Numbered from the stretch's first letter, positions 1-9,937 are shown. The stretch is DNA of 64,000 nt from Niabella sp. (GCF_030150205.1 NZ_JASLGT010000001.1:62001-126000); one strand, 5' to 3'. Made by a program: numbers and translations. Notes: generated by a model not told the origin, from the letters alone.

Positions 1-3000
1 TCGATCTTCGTTGCACTCACCGCCTTTATCGGTTCCGGCCGTTTATACGGTCAGGTAAATACCGCAGCCGTCAGTGGCTCTGTTTACAACGGGCAGGGTG
101 CTCCCATGCTGGGCGTAACCGTGTCACTGGCTTATACAGCTACCGGTTCACAAACCACCACGCAAACCAACAAAAACGGTATCTTTTACATACCCAACCT
201 TAACCCCGGCGGCCCCTATACAATCAGCATCAGCCACGTAGGATTCAAACCCATTGAAGCCGACGGTTTATCACTTACGCTGGGCAACAATACGTTGAAT
301 TTTAAAATGGAGACAGAGAACGGCACCCTGAGCAACGTAGTGGTTACCGGCAACCGGAAGGGTGGATTAAAAACCGGTGCCGGTTTGCAGATTAGTCAGA
401 ATCAGATGAAAAGTCTGCCTTCAATCAGCCGGAGTCTGCAGGACCTTACCAGACTTACACCGCAAAGCAACAACAACTCCTTTATGGGTACCAACTTCCG
501 TTACAATAACGTAACGCTGGATGGAGCCATTAATAATGATGCCATTGGTTTCAGTCCCTCTTTAGGAGGACAAACCAACAGCTCCGGTCAGCCGGGCAGC
601 AGTACCCGTACCAACCCGGTGTCGATGGATGCTATACAGGATGTGCAGGTATACCTGGCGCCTTATGATGTAAAGATCGGTAACTTTTTAGGAGGAAGCG
701 TAAATGCCGTAACCCGCAGTGGTACCAATACGTTTCATGGCTCTGTATATGGCTTTGGCCGTAATGCAAGTCTGATCGGGAAAAACAATGCCGGGGATGG
801 CACCGCACTCCCCTCTTCCTTTCATGAATACCAAACCGGCGTACGGTTAGGTTTCCCCATCATCAAAAACAAATTGTTCTTCTTTACCAATGAGGAAATC
901 ACCCGGAGAAAAGATCCGGTGATCCTGGCAGCAGGTTCTCCCGATATGGGCGTGATCACCCTTCAGCAAGCCCAGCAGATCTCCAGGCATATGGATTCTG
1001 CTTATGGCGTAAATGCCGGTTCCTATGATAATTACACCATCTACTCCAATTCAAATAAATTCTTTAACCGGGTCGACTGGCATATATCGGATAAACATCA
1101 GCTCTCCGTCCGCAATAACACCATCCGGTCTGAAGCAACCAACCTGGAACGGGATCAGCAGAATTTTCGCTTTGGAGGAATTGATTTTAAACAAACCAAC
1201 AACCAGAGTTCAACGGTGGCTGAGTTAAAATCGCGCTTTTCCAATGAACTTTCCAACAACCTGGTATTGGGTTATTCGAATATTCATGATTACCGCACGC
1301 CCTCGTCGAACCCGGCCCTGCCGCAGATCCAGATCAAAAACAACGGCGGTACGATCTTCCTGGGTACAGACCGGGAAGCCAGTATTTTCAATATGAAACA
1401 AAAGACCTTCGAATTCACGGATAATATTACCCTTTTAAAAGGAAGGAACACCTTTACCTTTGGTACACACAATGAGTTCTACTCGATCAACTATGGTTTT
1501 GTAAACTCCTGGAACGGCCGTGTGGAATATGATAATATTAATAATTTCCTCAACAACCTGCCAACCCGTGTGCGTACCAACTACAGTTATGCGAATAACA
1601 CAAGGGATTATTTGTGGTCGAATCCTCCTGCCGAATTTAAAATAGGCATGTACAGCCTGTATGGCCAGGATGAAATACGGGCTACAGAAAAACTGAAAGT
1701 AACGCTGGGATTGCGTTTCGATATGGCCAGCATGCCCAACAAACAACCGCTGAGCCCCAAAACGTCTTCTATGCCGGAAGATCCGTTCTATGGCAGTACC
1801 TATACCTACACCAAACCCAAAGATATCAAGAATGATTTCCTGGGCCAGGTACAGGTATCGCCCCGTTTTGGATTTAACTACGATGTAAACGGCGATCAGC
1901 GCTTTATTATCCGGGGTGGCTCCGGGTTGTTTACCAGCCGGATTCCCTTTGCCTGGTTAGGTTACGCCTATTATAATAACGGGGTTACATTTGGATCGGC
2001 AGATTTTAATAAGGTAAGCCCGGTACCCGGCAGCGATCCTATCCGGGATGCGATCAGCGGCAACAATGGCGAAGCAGCATACGCGGCCAAACAAGGAAAT
2101 AATATTACAGATGCCAACGATCCCAAGGCACAAACACAAATTGACCTGATCGATAATAACTTCAAAATGCCGAAAGCCTGGCGCAGCAGCCTGGCACTGG
2201 AGTATACCACACCCGATCAATGGAAGTTCAGCGTTGAAGGCATCTATACAAAGGTGATCCACGACCTCAAGTTCCAGCAGGTGAATTTAAAAGACAGTGC
2301 CTATTATGGCGCCTATGATGTAAACCAGCAGCAACCTTTCTGGGGCAATAAAAAACTGAGCAGCAATGTAACCAGCATGTACCTGCTGTCTAACACCAAC
2401 CAGGGGTATCGCTACAGCATCACCGCACAGATCAATAAATCCTTTCCGTTTGGAATCAATGCAATGGTGGCCTATACCTATGGCGTGGCAAAAGACCTGA
2501 CCAATGGTATCCGTAACTCCATGGAGAGCAACTGGCAGCTGAACCAGGCCTTAAATCCCAACAACCCGTCGCTGGCTTACTCCAATTTTGATACCCGGCA
2601 CCGCATTGTGTCTACGCTGAATTATCACCTGAACTGGGGTAAGGATAATGCGTTTGTTTCTAATTTCACGTTCTTCTTTAGTGCAGCCTCCGGAGCTCCG
2701 TTCTCTTATGGTGCGATCCAGAATATCAATGGCATCGGCCAGCAGGTAGGATTGATGTATATCCCTAACAAAGGCGAAACAGCTAAATTTATCACCACCG
2801 ACCTGAAAGACAGCAAGGGGAATATTACCCAAACAGCTGCCCAGCAGGTGGCGGCATTTGATGCCTTTATCGACGGGGATAAATACCTCAGTACCCGCCG
2901 CGGCAAATTCACCGAGCGTAACGCAGGACGCACCCCCTGGAACAACCAGCTGGATTTTCGCTTTGCACAGGACTTTAACCTGAACACGGGTGGCAAAACC

Positions 3001-3255
3001 GTACACACGATCACACTTACCTATGATATCGTGAACCTGACAAACCTGCTGAACAAAGAGTGGGGATGGCAGTACTTTTCGCCCAACACCTTTAACTCTA
3101 CAGCAGATATAGGCGTGGTAAACTTTAAAGCACCGGCAGCGGCAGCCGCTAACTATAGCAATTATAACTGGGTACAGCCCACCACCGGTTTATACTCCAA
3201 AGACTTCTTCGCTTCCCGCTGGCAGATGCAGCTGGGATTGCGTTATAGCTTTTAA
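1..3255 (+). CDS. TonB-dependent receptor, Oar-like (5' truncated by window)
   Basis: The reading frame is already open at base 1 and reads as the end of a signal peptide (hydrophobic run ending in Tyr-Gly-Gln), so the true start lies before the window. 1084 residues are visible. Residues ~22-110 form a carboxypeptidase-regulatory-like domain with the usual G-x-F-x-I-P-N-L pattern, followed by a plug-like region and a long beta-barrel rich in Asn, Tyr and Phe. The protein ends in the aromatic Tyr-Ser-Phe typical of outer-membrane barrels. The order of domains and the size fit Oar/OmpA-related TonB receptors of Bacteroidota, which import or secrete unknown substrates across the outer membrane. 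No SusD-like gene follows, so a polysaccharide locus is not indicated. A strong terminator lies directly downstream. The substrate cannot be told from sequence. Confidence 0.9.
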   Translation, partial: SIFVALTAFIGSGRLYGQVNTAAVSGSVYNGQGAPMLGVTVSLAYTATGSQTTTQTNKNGIFYIPNLNPGGPYTISISHVGFKPIEADGLSLTLGNNTLNFKMETENGTLSNVVVTGNRKGGLKTGAGLQISQNQMKSLPSISRSLQDLTRLTPQSNNNSFMGTNFRYNNVTLDGAINNDAIGFSPSLGGQTNSSGQPGSSTRTNPVSMDAIQDVQVYLAPYDVKIGNFLGGSVNAVTRSGTNTFHGSVYGFGRNASLIGKNNAGDGTALPSSFHEYQTGVRLGFPIIKNKLFFFTNEEITRRKDPVILAAGSPDMGVITLQQAQQISRHMDSAYGVNAGSYDNYTIYSNSNKFFNRVDWHISDKHQLSVRNNTIRSEATNLERDQQNFRFGGIDFKQTNNQSSTVAELKSRFSNELSNNLVLGYSNIHDYRTPSSNPALPQIQIKNNGGTIFLGTDREASIFNMKQKTFEFTDNITLLKGRNTFTFGTHNEFYSINYGFVNSWNGRVEYDNINNFLNNLPTRVRTNYSYANNTRDYLWSNPPAEFKIGMYSLYGQDEIRATEKLKVTLGLRFDMASMPNKQPLSPKTSSMPEDPFYGSTYTYTKPKDIKNDFLGQVQVSPRFGFNYDVNGDQRFIIRGGSGLFTSRIPFAWLGYAYYNNGVTFGSADFNKVSPVPGSDPIRDAISGNNGEAAYAAKQGNNITDANDPKAQTQIDLIDNNFKMPKAWRSSLALEYTTPDQWKFSVEGIYTKVIHDLKFQQVNLKDSAYYGAYDVNQQQPFWGNKKLSSNVTSMYLLSNTNQGYRYSITAQINKSFPFGINAMVAYTYGVAKDLTNGIRNSMESNWQLNQALNPNNPSLAYSNFDTRHRIVSTLNYHLNWGKDNAFVSNFTFFFSAASGAPFSYGAIQNINGIGQQVGLMYIPNKGETAKFITTDLKDSKGNITQTAAQQVAAFDAFIDGDKYLSTRRGKFTERNAGRTPWNNQLDFRFAQDFNLNTGGKTVHTITLTYDIVNLTNLLNKEWGWQYFSPNTFNSTADIGVVNFKAPAAAAANYSNYNWVQPTTGLYSKDFFASRWQMQLGLRYSF

Positions 3256-3277
3256 TAGCCGAAAGCATTTTTATAAA

Positions 3278-3310
3278 AGCCCCAAACGAAAATATCGTTT
3301 GGGGCTTTTT
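3278..3310 (+). terminator. Rho-independent terminator after the Oar-like receptor
   Basis: A perfect 12-bp stem (3278-3289 with 3295-3306) with a 5-base loop is followed by five T. It lies 23 bases after the receptor stop codon. Confidence 0.9.
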
Positions 3311-3615
3311 AGTGGTTCTAGGACCAGGCAAAACAGTTGCTTTTTGGAAGCCGAAATAAGTGACCAATAAGTGATGATATGTTACAGATGAAAGAGTAAT
3401 CATCCGTTCGTTACAAGTAAATAATTTACGCAGCAAAATCCTTGGGGCCATGACCTACCACACTTTCGTCACTCTGACCCCAGCGGAGCGGAGCGGAAGA
3501 GTCGCTCAATTATCGGGTAGTTCGGTATTACAGGGATGCTTCGGCTACGCTCCGCATGACGACTACCTGATGTATCTTCCATATACAACGTATTTTACAG
3601 GGCTACAAAAACCGG
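3311..3615. other. Intergenic segment with repeat-like GC-rich block
   Basis: No gene is supported in this gap between two convergent genes. Bases ~3470-3565 contain a GC-rich stretch with short iterated motifs (GGAGC repeated near 3482-3496, and a block with TTCGGCTACGCTCCGC near 3540-3556). From memory, similar blocks ending in GCATGACG are dispersed in Chitinophagaceae genomes; that would need a genome search. An open frame at 3450-3668 has no family resemblance and is not annotated. Confidence 0.4.
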
Positions 3616-4593
3616 TTACTTCTTTTTATAAAATGAAAGCCTGGATACAGCCCCTGTATAATCTCTGATTTCTGTATTGGTAAAATATCCACTGCTGCCA
3701 CTATATGCAAAAGCAATGCCCTCCCCCTGGTGCTCGTTGCCGGCATAAGGAGCCATCTGAGGCGGAGTCTGTAAGGTTTCCGCAACGCTCTTTGCCACAT
3801 TACGCGGCCAATACCATACCTGCGATTTATTGCGCAGCAGGATCTCCTTCCCATGTGCACTGATATCACCGGAGGTAAACGAATCAAAAAAACGCATAGT
3901 TAAAACCGGCTCCATAGTGGTAACAATGGTTTCTGATTGCGGATAAGCGGCCCTGTATAACGTGCTGCGATTGGTTTCCTTGGTTGCAATAAAAATATCT
4001 TTCGTTACAGGATCTACCAGCAACGTTTCCGCATTATACGTAGCAGAAGGATATTTCAACACAATCTTTGCAATATTGCTGATATGAATTTCTGTACCCG
4101 CAGCAGGATTACTTAAAACGGGTTCTTCAAAACGGTAAACCGTTACAGCAGCTCTCGAACGGTTATTATCGCCGATATCTGCATAATAAATATACGTTTT
4201 CCCGGCCTCCGGTCCGGGCCCTACCCTAATATCTTCCGGATTCACCGTAGTAACTCCATCAAGTATTATTTTACCCAGATCATCTCCGGCTGCATTGGAA
4301 ATAATTACCGGTGCATTCCGGTTATCATTATGCATATACAAGATGCCCGGGTTTCGCATGCCGGCCGCAATACCAGACAGTTCGTTATAATCCTGCCGCT
4401 GCATCAAGGTAACTACCGGAGTGGATTCAAACAGTGCACAATAGGCCAGCTGGGTTACGTCATATTCCGTTTGGGGCACCTTGCTGGTTTCCGGAGGGCC
4501 GGGAATCACGGCTTTAACATCGGCGCCTGTTTTAGCGCAGGAACCAACCACCAATAAACTTCCCGCAACAATTGAAAAAACAACTTGTTTCAT
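3616..4593 (-). CDS. Lipoprotein, probable beta-propeller (PE-PGRS/phytase-esterase-like)
   Basis: 325 residues. The N-terminus is a lipoprotein signal peptide ending Val-Val-Gly-Ser-Cys, with the Cys at residue 19. The body has repeated strand patterns such as Y-x-Y-Y-A-D-I-G-D-N-N and E-D-I-R-V-G-P, which recall Bacteroidota proteins often labelled PE-PGRS or esterase-like-phytase propellers. That assignment is by resemblance only, and no catalytic residues can be named. It is the third gene of a minus-strand set after the TonB receptor (6247-9006) and the beta-helix lipoprotein (4662-6209), 68 bases from the latter. It is probably co-transcribed and probably a cell-surface or periplasmic partner of that receptor. 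Confidence 0.7.
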   Translation of the reverse strand: MKQVVFSIVAGSLLVVGSCAKTGADVKAVIPGPPETSKVPQTEYDVTQLAYCALFESTPVVTLMQRQDYNELSGIAAGMRNPGILYMHNDNRNAPVIISNAAGDDLGKIILDGVTTVNPEDIRVGPGPEAGKTYIYYADIGDNNRSRAAVTVYRFEEPVLSNPAAGTEIHISNIAKIVLKYPSATYNAETLLVDPVTKDIFIATKETNRSTLYRAAYPQSETIVTTMEPVLTMRFFDSFTSGDISAHGKEILLRNKSQVWYWPRNVAKSVAETLQTPPQMAPYAGNEHQGEGIAFAYSGSSGYFTNTEIRDYTGAVSRLSFYKKK

Positions 4594-4661
4594 AATGGTT
4601 CATTTAGCAAAAAAGGAGCACATTGCTGTCCTCCTTTTTTTATGTTTATGATCAGCTACAA

Positions 4662-6209
4662 TTAATAGGTGTGCAGGTTACCGCTTCCATCTGTTGGAAA
4701 AGCGCCCAGGTCCTTATTGGGAGGCGTAATTTTTGCAGCCGCCACACCGCCGTTATTGCTCAGCAAGGTCATTGGAAAACCGTACTGTTTCAGCAAGGTT
4801 GCGGTGGCCTTCACCGGCATTGCGTTTTTACCGGAACCACCGGGATAAACACCGGCGCCAATAGCCGGCGAGCCGGTAGCCAGGTGAAAATTGGCACCCG
4901 AAGGGATACCGGCGCTCAGGTAGCCGGCAGCCTTTGCTTTTGAATCATAATTTACAAACAGCGGATTGTATTTATCAACATCGATCACATTGGTTCCATC
5001 ATTGGTTCCAATACCACCTTTTGCTTCTACCACCGTTCTGATGATTCCGTTTACATAGCCATTGAGATCATTCGATTGTTTTAAGGTAAACTGGTTGGGT
5101 TCGATGTAGATCATCAAGGGATTATTTGCTCCATCCACTCCGGCATTACCGATATAAGTAAGGTTATTATTATAAGATGTATTAAGTGTATCACTGGGGC
5201 GACCTTTTTCTGAATTCCAGGAAATCCGCAACCCTTGCTTGCTGTTTACAATAATATTATTGTAGATAAATCCACCGGCATTGGTTTCGGTATTAATAGA
5301 GCCATTACGGGTTGCTTTCTTCTGGCGGAAGCCACAATTCACCAGCGTGTTGTTGTAAATATTTACAATAGTAGAGGATCCATCGATACCCGCGGTTTTT
5401 AATCCATTGGTAGCAATCCCATAACAAAGGTTATACGCCATATCACCATAACAATCATTTTTAAGATTGATCCCTTCGCCACCGGTAGCGCCAAGCTTCG
5501 ACAAGGTATTGCGCATAATGCTTACATATACGTGCTGACATTTACCAATGCAATCATCCACGCCTCCAAACAACCAGGAATCTTCAAAAATCAATTTACC
5601 ATAGGCGCCTGCGGGGTCGCAGTTCATATAAAGGGCCGGGGTCGGATCCGTATCTTTTGTATCAAATAAAGCAGCATTTACGCCGTAAGGACCTCCGGTG
5701 TATTCAATACGCGTCCAGCGGAACGCCATTAACTTACAGGTTTTGGTTCCCTGAAAACCGCTCCAGTAGCCTTTGTAGGCCGGATCTTTTGAAACATCGT
5801 TTCCATAGTCGCCTGTTGATTTAAGCGCATCGGCTACCGTAAACACATTCGGTTGTTCTTTTGTGCCGTCGCTGATGATGGCCCCATTTACAATAAACAT
5901 CGGGCTCTTCCCCTGCGTTCCGTCACCATCAATAATTACGGTAACTCCAGGCTGTAAATACAGGGTATCGCCAGCATTGATCGAAACATCGGCGGTTATA
6001 TGATACGTTGTTCCGGAAAGCATGGTACCCTTTAGCGGAACAGCATGACCACTGGCATCCTTTTCGGGCAGCGTGGTGCTTTTAATTTCCGCACCAATTA
6101 CCGTAAGCGGCTTTGATATTTTTGCGCCATCATCTTTTGATTTGGAGCATGAAAAAAGCGCTGCAGCTGTTAGCATTAAAAAGCCGGATCGCATTAGATT
6201 TTTTTTCAT
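4662..6209 (-). CDS. Surface lipoprotein with right-handed parallel beta-helix
   Basis: 515 residues. The signal peptide ends Leu-Phe-Ser-Cys (Cys ~21), and the following Ser-Lys-Ser-Lys-Asp-Asp resembles the Bacteroidota lipoprotein export signal that directs lipoproteins to the outside of the outer membrane. Residues ~200-400 show the spaced N-N-x-I-V-N / Y-N-N-T-L-V-N repeats of pectate-lyase-type parallel beta-helices (for example around the words INLKNDCYGD and IYNNTLVNCG). Such folds bind or cleave polymers, but no lyase or hydrolase signature is obvious. It starts 37 bases after the TonB receptor stop, which suggests one operon and a shared substrate. The real ligand is unknown. Confidence 0.8.
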   Translation of the reverse strand: MKKNLMRSGFLMLTAAALFSCSKSKDDGAKISKPLTVIGAEIKSTTLPEKDASGHAVPLKGTMLSGTTYHITADVSINAGDTLYLQPGVTVIIDGDGTQGKSPMFIVNGAIISDGTKEQPNVFTVADALKSTGDYGNDVSKDPAYKGYWSGFQGTKTCKLMAFRWTRIEYTGGPYGVNAALFDTKDTDPTPALYMNCDPAGAYGKLIFEDSWLFGGVDDCIGKCQHVYVSIMRNTLSKLGATGGEGINLKNDCYGDMAYNLCYGIATNGLKTAGIDGSSTIVNIYNNTLVNCGFRQKKATRNGSINTETNAGGFIYNNIIVNSKQGLRISWNSEKGRPSDTLNTSYNNNLTYIGNAGVDGANNPLMIYIEPNQFTLKQSNDLNGYVNGIIRTVVEAKGGIGTNDGTNVIDVDKYNPLFVNYDSKAKAAGYLSAGIPSGANFHLATGSPAIGAGVYPGGSGKNAMPVKATATLLKQYGFPMTLLSNNGGVAAAKITPPNKDLGAFPTDGSGNLHTY

Positions 6210-6246
6210 TGTCTTTTGGTTAAAATTGATATAATTGAACAGTTTG

Positions 6247-9006
6247 TTATTTATTCAGGTCGAACCGGAATCCCAGCTGGTATACCCGCCCCGTTTCGTT
6301 GCGCTGCATCAGTGTTTTTCCGCCGGCAATGTTCTGAAACGGCATGATATTGATATTCGACGGCTGCTTATTAATATATACTTCGTACTTCGCGTTGAAA
6401 AGATTCTGTACTTTGGCAAACAGGTACAGGTGTTTTACCAGTTTCTGCTCTGCCGAAGCGTCAAACACCTGCATATCCTTCATCCAGTAGTCCATACCAT
6501 AATAAGGAGAAACCAGTGCTATACGGCGCCCTGTAAATTGCCAGTTAAATTGTATTTCAGTGCCGGCATTTGTATTTTTATATAAGAGCGCAGCATTGGC
6601 TAAATGTGCCGATTGTCCCTGCAACGGACGTTTTTCATTAAGGATGCGGATCTGGGCCTGGGTATTTTCATCCTTATACGGCTGTCTTTTAGACGATGAA
6701 ATAGAAGAGTTGGTATAGGTATAGTTTCCTCTCAACCCAAACTTACCAATATATTTTTCAAAGACCAGCTCCACTCCATAGTTACTGGCATTGCCATAAT
6801 TACCCGGCTGGTAGGCCACGCTTGCCTGGTTGCCTGTAAATGCAAAACCATACTCGATCGGGTCCTGGATGTATTTGTAAAAAGCGCCTAACAGCAACTG
6901 GCCGTTCCGGGGCATATACAGTTCGTATCGTAAATCGAGGTTTTGTGCGGTGGCATGTTTTACATTATAATTTCCGTGTTCAGAAAAATCATCGCCCTGT
7001 ATTCCATAAGGTACAGGCTCGAAAAAGCCGGGCCGGTTGATCGCCGAGAAATACACGAAACGCAGGTTCGACTTACTGGTTAAAAGATATTTCAAATTAG
7101 CACTGGGCAATATATTGGAATAGTTATAAGAGGCCGTTTTACCTTCAATGGTTTCGGGGAGGTTGGTATTGTATCCCTGGCTGGTATTTTCCATACGCAC
7201 ACCGGCAACAACTTCCAGCCGGTCTATGCCCAGTTTAGCCATCGCATACCCTGCTTTTATTTTTTCATAGGCCGTGTAGTTATTCGCGCTGGCCGGGGAG
7301 CCCTGGGGTGTGATCACCGTCCATTGAAAATGGTCGATACCGGACCACACCTGTTGTGCACCATCTATAAACACAGGCCCCAGCGTATATCCGTCATAAT
7401 CATTTGCCCGTTGCTTGTCGCGATACAATCCGCCGGCGCTGATGGTATATGGCAATTCCCCTATTTTTGAAGCATAATGCAGGTTCAGGTAGCCTGCAAG
7501 ATCGCGGTCGCTGTTAAGCCACCACTCGCGCTGAAACTTCTGAATGATATCGAGCATGGCGGTACCATCCGGTTTTATACCTCCGTCATATTCATATTCA
7601 CCAAAATCCGGCATTTTATTATTTGCTTTCGAATACACGGCCGACCAGTCTAAAGAAAAAGCCTGGCTTAGCCGGTGCTCCCCCTGTAATGTGGTATTGT
7701 AAATTTGCTGCTCCTGGTATTTGGAGCGGCCGAAATGCCATACCTGCCCGTTACCAAAATCTGTCCGGGGCGGTGTGATAATGGTATCATTCGTAATACG
7801 CACCTGTGCTTCGGTAAGATTTGCATACAGTTCATACAAACTAATGGTGTTGTTCGCATTCATTGCATAATCCAGCTTCAGACTGCCGCCGGTCCTTGTC
7901 AGATGACTGGAGTAATCCCTCACATTTACATGTTTTACTACAAAACTCCCATCCGTATTCAGGGGTTCTGCAGGGCTGTACAGGCTGCTGTATCCTTTAT
8001 ATAAGTTCTGATATGAAAGCCCCAGCATCACCCCCAGTTTATTCGCCAAAAAGCGATTCCCAATGGCCAGCGTGGCCAGGCTGTTCAGCGGGGCGTTTGT
8101 ATGTTGGTATTTGTAGTTATTACGTGTAAAGTCATCGGGAGTGGCGATATACGCCGGGCCATTTAACCGGAATGGCGATTGTTTATTCATCGCATTCACA
8201 GAAAACTGATCATATCCTTTATCTAAAAGATTTTGATTGAGGCCGCCCGATACACTTGCTTTCAAATAGAGGCCGTTCGAAGGTGCATTTTTCATTACCA
8301 TATTCACCACACCGCCCACGGCATCTGCCTCCATATCGGGTGTAAGCGTTTTATGTACTTCTACCCGTTCTACCAGGTCCGATGGAAAAATATCCATGGG
8401 AACATACCGGTATTTATTATCGGGGCTGGGTATTTTAATGCCGTTTATCAGCGTATAGTTATAGCGCTGATCCATCCCTCTTATAATGGCATAACGACCT
8501 TCGCCACTGGTACTGCGTTCCAGTGATACACCAGACACCCGTTGCAATACACCGGCAATGGTAACATCCGGCGATTGCAAAATGGCATTTGCAGAAACCG
8601 TATTAATAACACCTGCCGCATTTTTTTCTAACCGCCTTGCATAGGCGTCCGACTCAGCGTTTCCCGATCCCTGTACCACTACTTCAGAAAGTACAGAAGA
8701 ATGATTGCTTAATGAAAGCGCCAACACCATATCTCCGTTCAGGATAATGGTCGTGTCTCTATGTTTGTAACCCATGTAGTCACAGCTCAGGGTATAAGTC
8801 CCCTGTGGGATATTTCTAAATGCAAAACGGCCATCCAGTTGTGTAGCGCTTTTCTCGTGGTTCAATTGCAGCGTAGCGCCTACCAGCAGTTCTCCGGTTG
8901 CGATATCTGTTACCTGCCCTTTTACCGTATAGCTTCCGGCCTGCCCGAAGCTATCGAGCCCCAAACAAAAAAATAATATACAGAGCAGCCAATTCAAACG
9001 CAGCAT
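6247..9006 (-). CDS. TonB-dependent receptor with carboxypeptidase-regulatory domain
   Basis: 919 residues from the chosen start. An upstream in-frame ATG at 9033 was rejected because it lies on a -7 promoter box (9031-9038) and because the hydrophobic signal peptide begins at Met 9006 (MLRLNWLLCILF...). Residues ~28-105 are the carboxypeptidase-regulatory domain and ~110-235 the plug domain (motifs IIRGMDQRYNYTLINGI and DAVGGVVNMVMKN), followed by a 22-strand-type barrel. It carries ligands across the outer membrane with energy from TonB. The plug resembles the TonB-Xanth-Caul class used for carbohydrates or organic molecules; no SusD partner is present. Two lipoprotein genes follow on the same strand (gaps of 37 and 68 bases), a likely three-gene transport unit. 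Confidence 0.9.
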   Translation of the reverse strand: MLRLNWLLCILFFCLGLDSFGQAGSYTVKGQVTDIATGELLVGATLQLNHEKSATQLDGRFAFRNIPQGTYTLSCDYMGYKHRDTTIILNGDMVLALSLSNHSSVLSEVVVQGSGNAESDAYARRLEKNAAGVINTVSANAILQSPDVTIAGVLQRVSGVSLERSTSGEGRYAIIRGMDQRYNYTLINGIKIPSPDNKYRYVPMDIFPSDLVERVEVHKTLTPDMEADAVGGVVNMVMKNAPSNGLYLKASVSGGLNQNLLDKGYDQFSVNAMNKQSPFRLNGPAYIATPDDFTRNNYKYQHTNAPLNSLATLAIGNRFLANKLGVMLGLSYQNLYKGYSSLYSPAEPLNTDGSFVVKHVNVRDYSSHLTRTGGSLKLDYAMNANNTISLYELYANLTEAQVRITNDTIITPPRTDFGNGQVWHFGRSKYQEQQIYNTTLQGEHRLSQAFSLDWSAVYSKANNKMPDFGEYEYDGGIKPDGTAMLDIIQKFQREWWLNSDRDLAGYLNLHYASKIGELPYTISAGGLYRDKQRANDYDGYTLGPVFIDGAQQVWSGIDHFQWTVITPQGSPASANNYTAYEKIKAGYAMAKLGIDRLEVVAGVRMENTSQGYNTNLPETIEGKTASYNYSNILPSANLKYLLTSKSNLRFVYFSAINRPGFFEPVPYGIQGDDFSEHGNYNVKHATAQNLDLRYELYMPRNGQLLLGAFYKYIQDPIEYGFAFTGNQASVAYQPGNYGNASNYGVELVFEKYIGKFGLRGNYTYTNSSISSSKRQPYKDENTQAQIRILNEKRPLQGQSAHLANAALLYKNTNAGTEIQFNWQFTGRRIALVSPYYGMDYWMKDMQVFDASAEQKLVKHLYLFAKVQNLFNAKYEVYINKQPSNINIMPFQNIAGGKTLMQRNETGRVYQLGFRFDLNK

Positions 9007-9030
9007 GGTAAAAATTTCTGCGAAATAATC

Positions 9031-9038
9031 CAAAAATA
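9031..9038 (-). promoter_or_regulatory. Putative -7 box for the TonB receptor operon
   Basis: On the minus strand the bases read TATTTTTG, a match to TAnnTTTG of Bacteroidota promoters. A second match (TAAGTTTG) lies at 9094-9101. Neither has a clear TTTG 19-20 bases upstream, so which one is used is uncertain. Both are compatible with a start at 9006 and not at 9033. Confidence 0.45.
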
Positions 9039-9171
9039 TTAAAGGCGATGGACCGTCTGAAAGACATAACGATTTTGTAAAAAATTAATAATACAAACTT
9101 AACCGTACTAAAAACGGGCCATCCGGAGAATTGACCCGCTTTCAGAAACCTGCTGTCCCCCTTCTGGCAGA

Positions 9172-9615
9172 CGCGGCAAAATGTTGTTATACAGCGGGAA
9201 TAAATCCTTGCGCACATTGCGGTTTGAAACATAAACCGCAACGAACGTCAGGACCACGCAAAGCACACGGCGAAATGTTGTTATACAGCGGGAATAAATC
9301 CTTGCGCACATTGCGGTTTGAAATACAAACCGCAACGAACGCCAAGGCCACGCAAAGCACGCGGCGAAATGTTGTTATACAGCGGGGTTAAATCCTTGCG
9401 CACATTGCGGTTAGAAACATAAACCGCAACGAACGCCCGGGCCACGCAAAGCACGCGGCGAAATGTTGTACAGCGGGAATAAATCCTTGCGCACATTGCG
9501 GTTAGAAATACAAACCGCAGCGAACGCCAGGGCCACGCAAAGCACCCGGCGAAATGTTGTTATATAGTGGGAATAAATCCCGCGTTCCCGCGAATTTCTT
9601 ACGCCCCTTGCGGTT
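9172..9615. repeat. Five tandem copies of a ~94-bp intergenic repeat
   Basis: The anchor word ATGTTG starts at 9181, 9275, 9369, 9464 and 9554, giving periods of 94, 94, 95 and 90 bases. Each unit runs: CGGCGAAATGTTGTTATACA, then GCGGGAATAAATCC, then TTGCGCACATTGCGG, then an AAACCGC segment and a closing CCACGCAAAGCAC. The TTGCGGTTT and AAACCGCAA segments pair as a 9-bp hairpin (9217-9225 with 9233-9241 in copy 1). Copy 4 lacks the TTAT after ATGTTG. The frames that cross it are repetitive and are not genes. Related units occur at 17052-17400 and, inverted, at 21925-22200. It lies between the divergently transcribed TonB receptor and the small gene at 9708. Confidence 0.9.
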
Positions 9616-9683
9616 GAAACCTGGCTCCAAAAGAAGTTTGTATGATGTTATACCCCCTCCCCAAAGATCCCCGTCTTTTTCAT

Positions 9684-9691
9684 TATCTTTG
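9684..9691 (+). promoter_or_regulatory. -7 promoter box for the small gene at 9708
   Basis: TATCTTTG matches TAnnTTTG exactly. Transcription would begin near 9698, so the coding start must be the ATG at 9708 and not the one at 9642. Confidence 0.6.
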
Positions 9692-9707
9692 TAGAAACAT
9701 TCTGTTT

Positions 9708-9926
9708 ATGTACTGCTACAAACTTGTAGTTCAACCCACACACGTTAACAACAATCTTTCCTACGTGTTTTTACACGCCTCCGAGAAGGAGCTGTCTCCT
9801 TCGGCAAACGACTATTTATCGGAGCTGGTCAACCGCAAATTCACCAATGGGTCTTTCGCATACCTGATCGCCATTTCAGAAGACGAATTCAATGAACTGA
9901 AACAAACCGTACTGGAAATCGCCTGA
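9708..9926 (+). CDS. Small hypothetical protein, 72 aa
   Basis: 72 residues, beginning Met-Tyr-Cys-Tyr-Lys-Leu. The start was set by the promoter box at 9684-9691. No family is recognised and there is no signal peptide or membrane segment. The middle reads as a strand-rich start followed by two amphipathic helices (residues ~30-45 and ~58-72, ending ELKQTVLEIA), suggesting a small soluble folded protein. It stands alone, converging with the TPR/LuxR-type regulator at 9938. Its frame is free of repeat sequence, which ends about 90 bases before it. Confidence 0.6.
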   Translation: MYCYKLVVQPTHVNNNLSYVFLHASEKELSPSANDYLSELVNRKFTNGSFAYLIAISEDEFNELKQTVLEIA

Positions 9927-9937
9927 GCATCTTCTTT

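Noticed and set aside
3450..3668. 72-codon plus-strand frame
   Set aside because: It crosses a repeat-like block and overlaps the end of the minus-strand lipoprotein gene; no family or start support.
9108..9496. Open frames with repeated MCARIYSRC-type peptides on the minus strand, and similar frames on the plus strand
   Set aside because: They are translations of the tandem repeat; frames exist on both strands and none has a start, family or codon pattern of a gene.
9172..9615. CRISPR array
   Set aside because: The ~94-base units are similar along their whole length, with no short constant repeat separated by variable spacers, and no cas genes are present.
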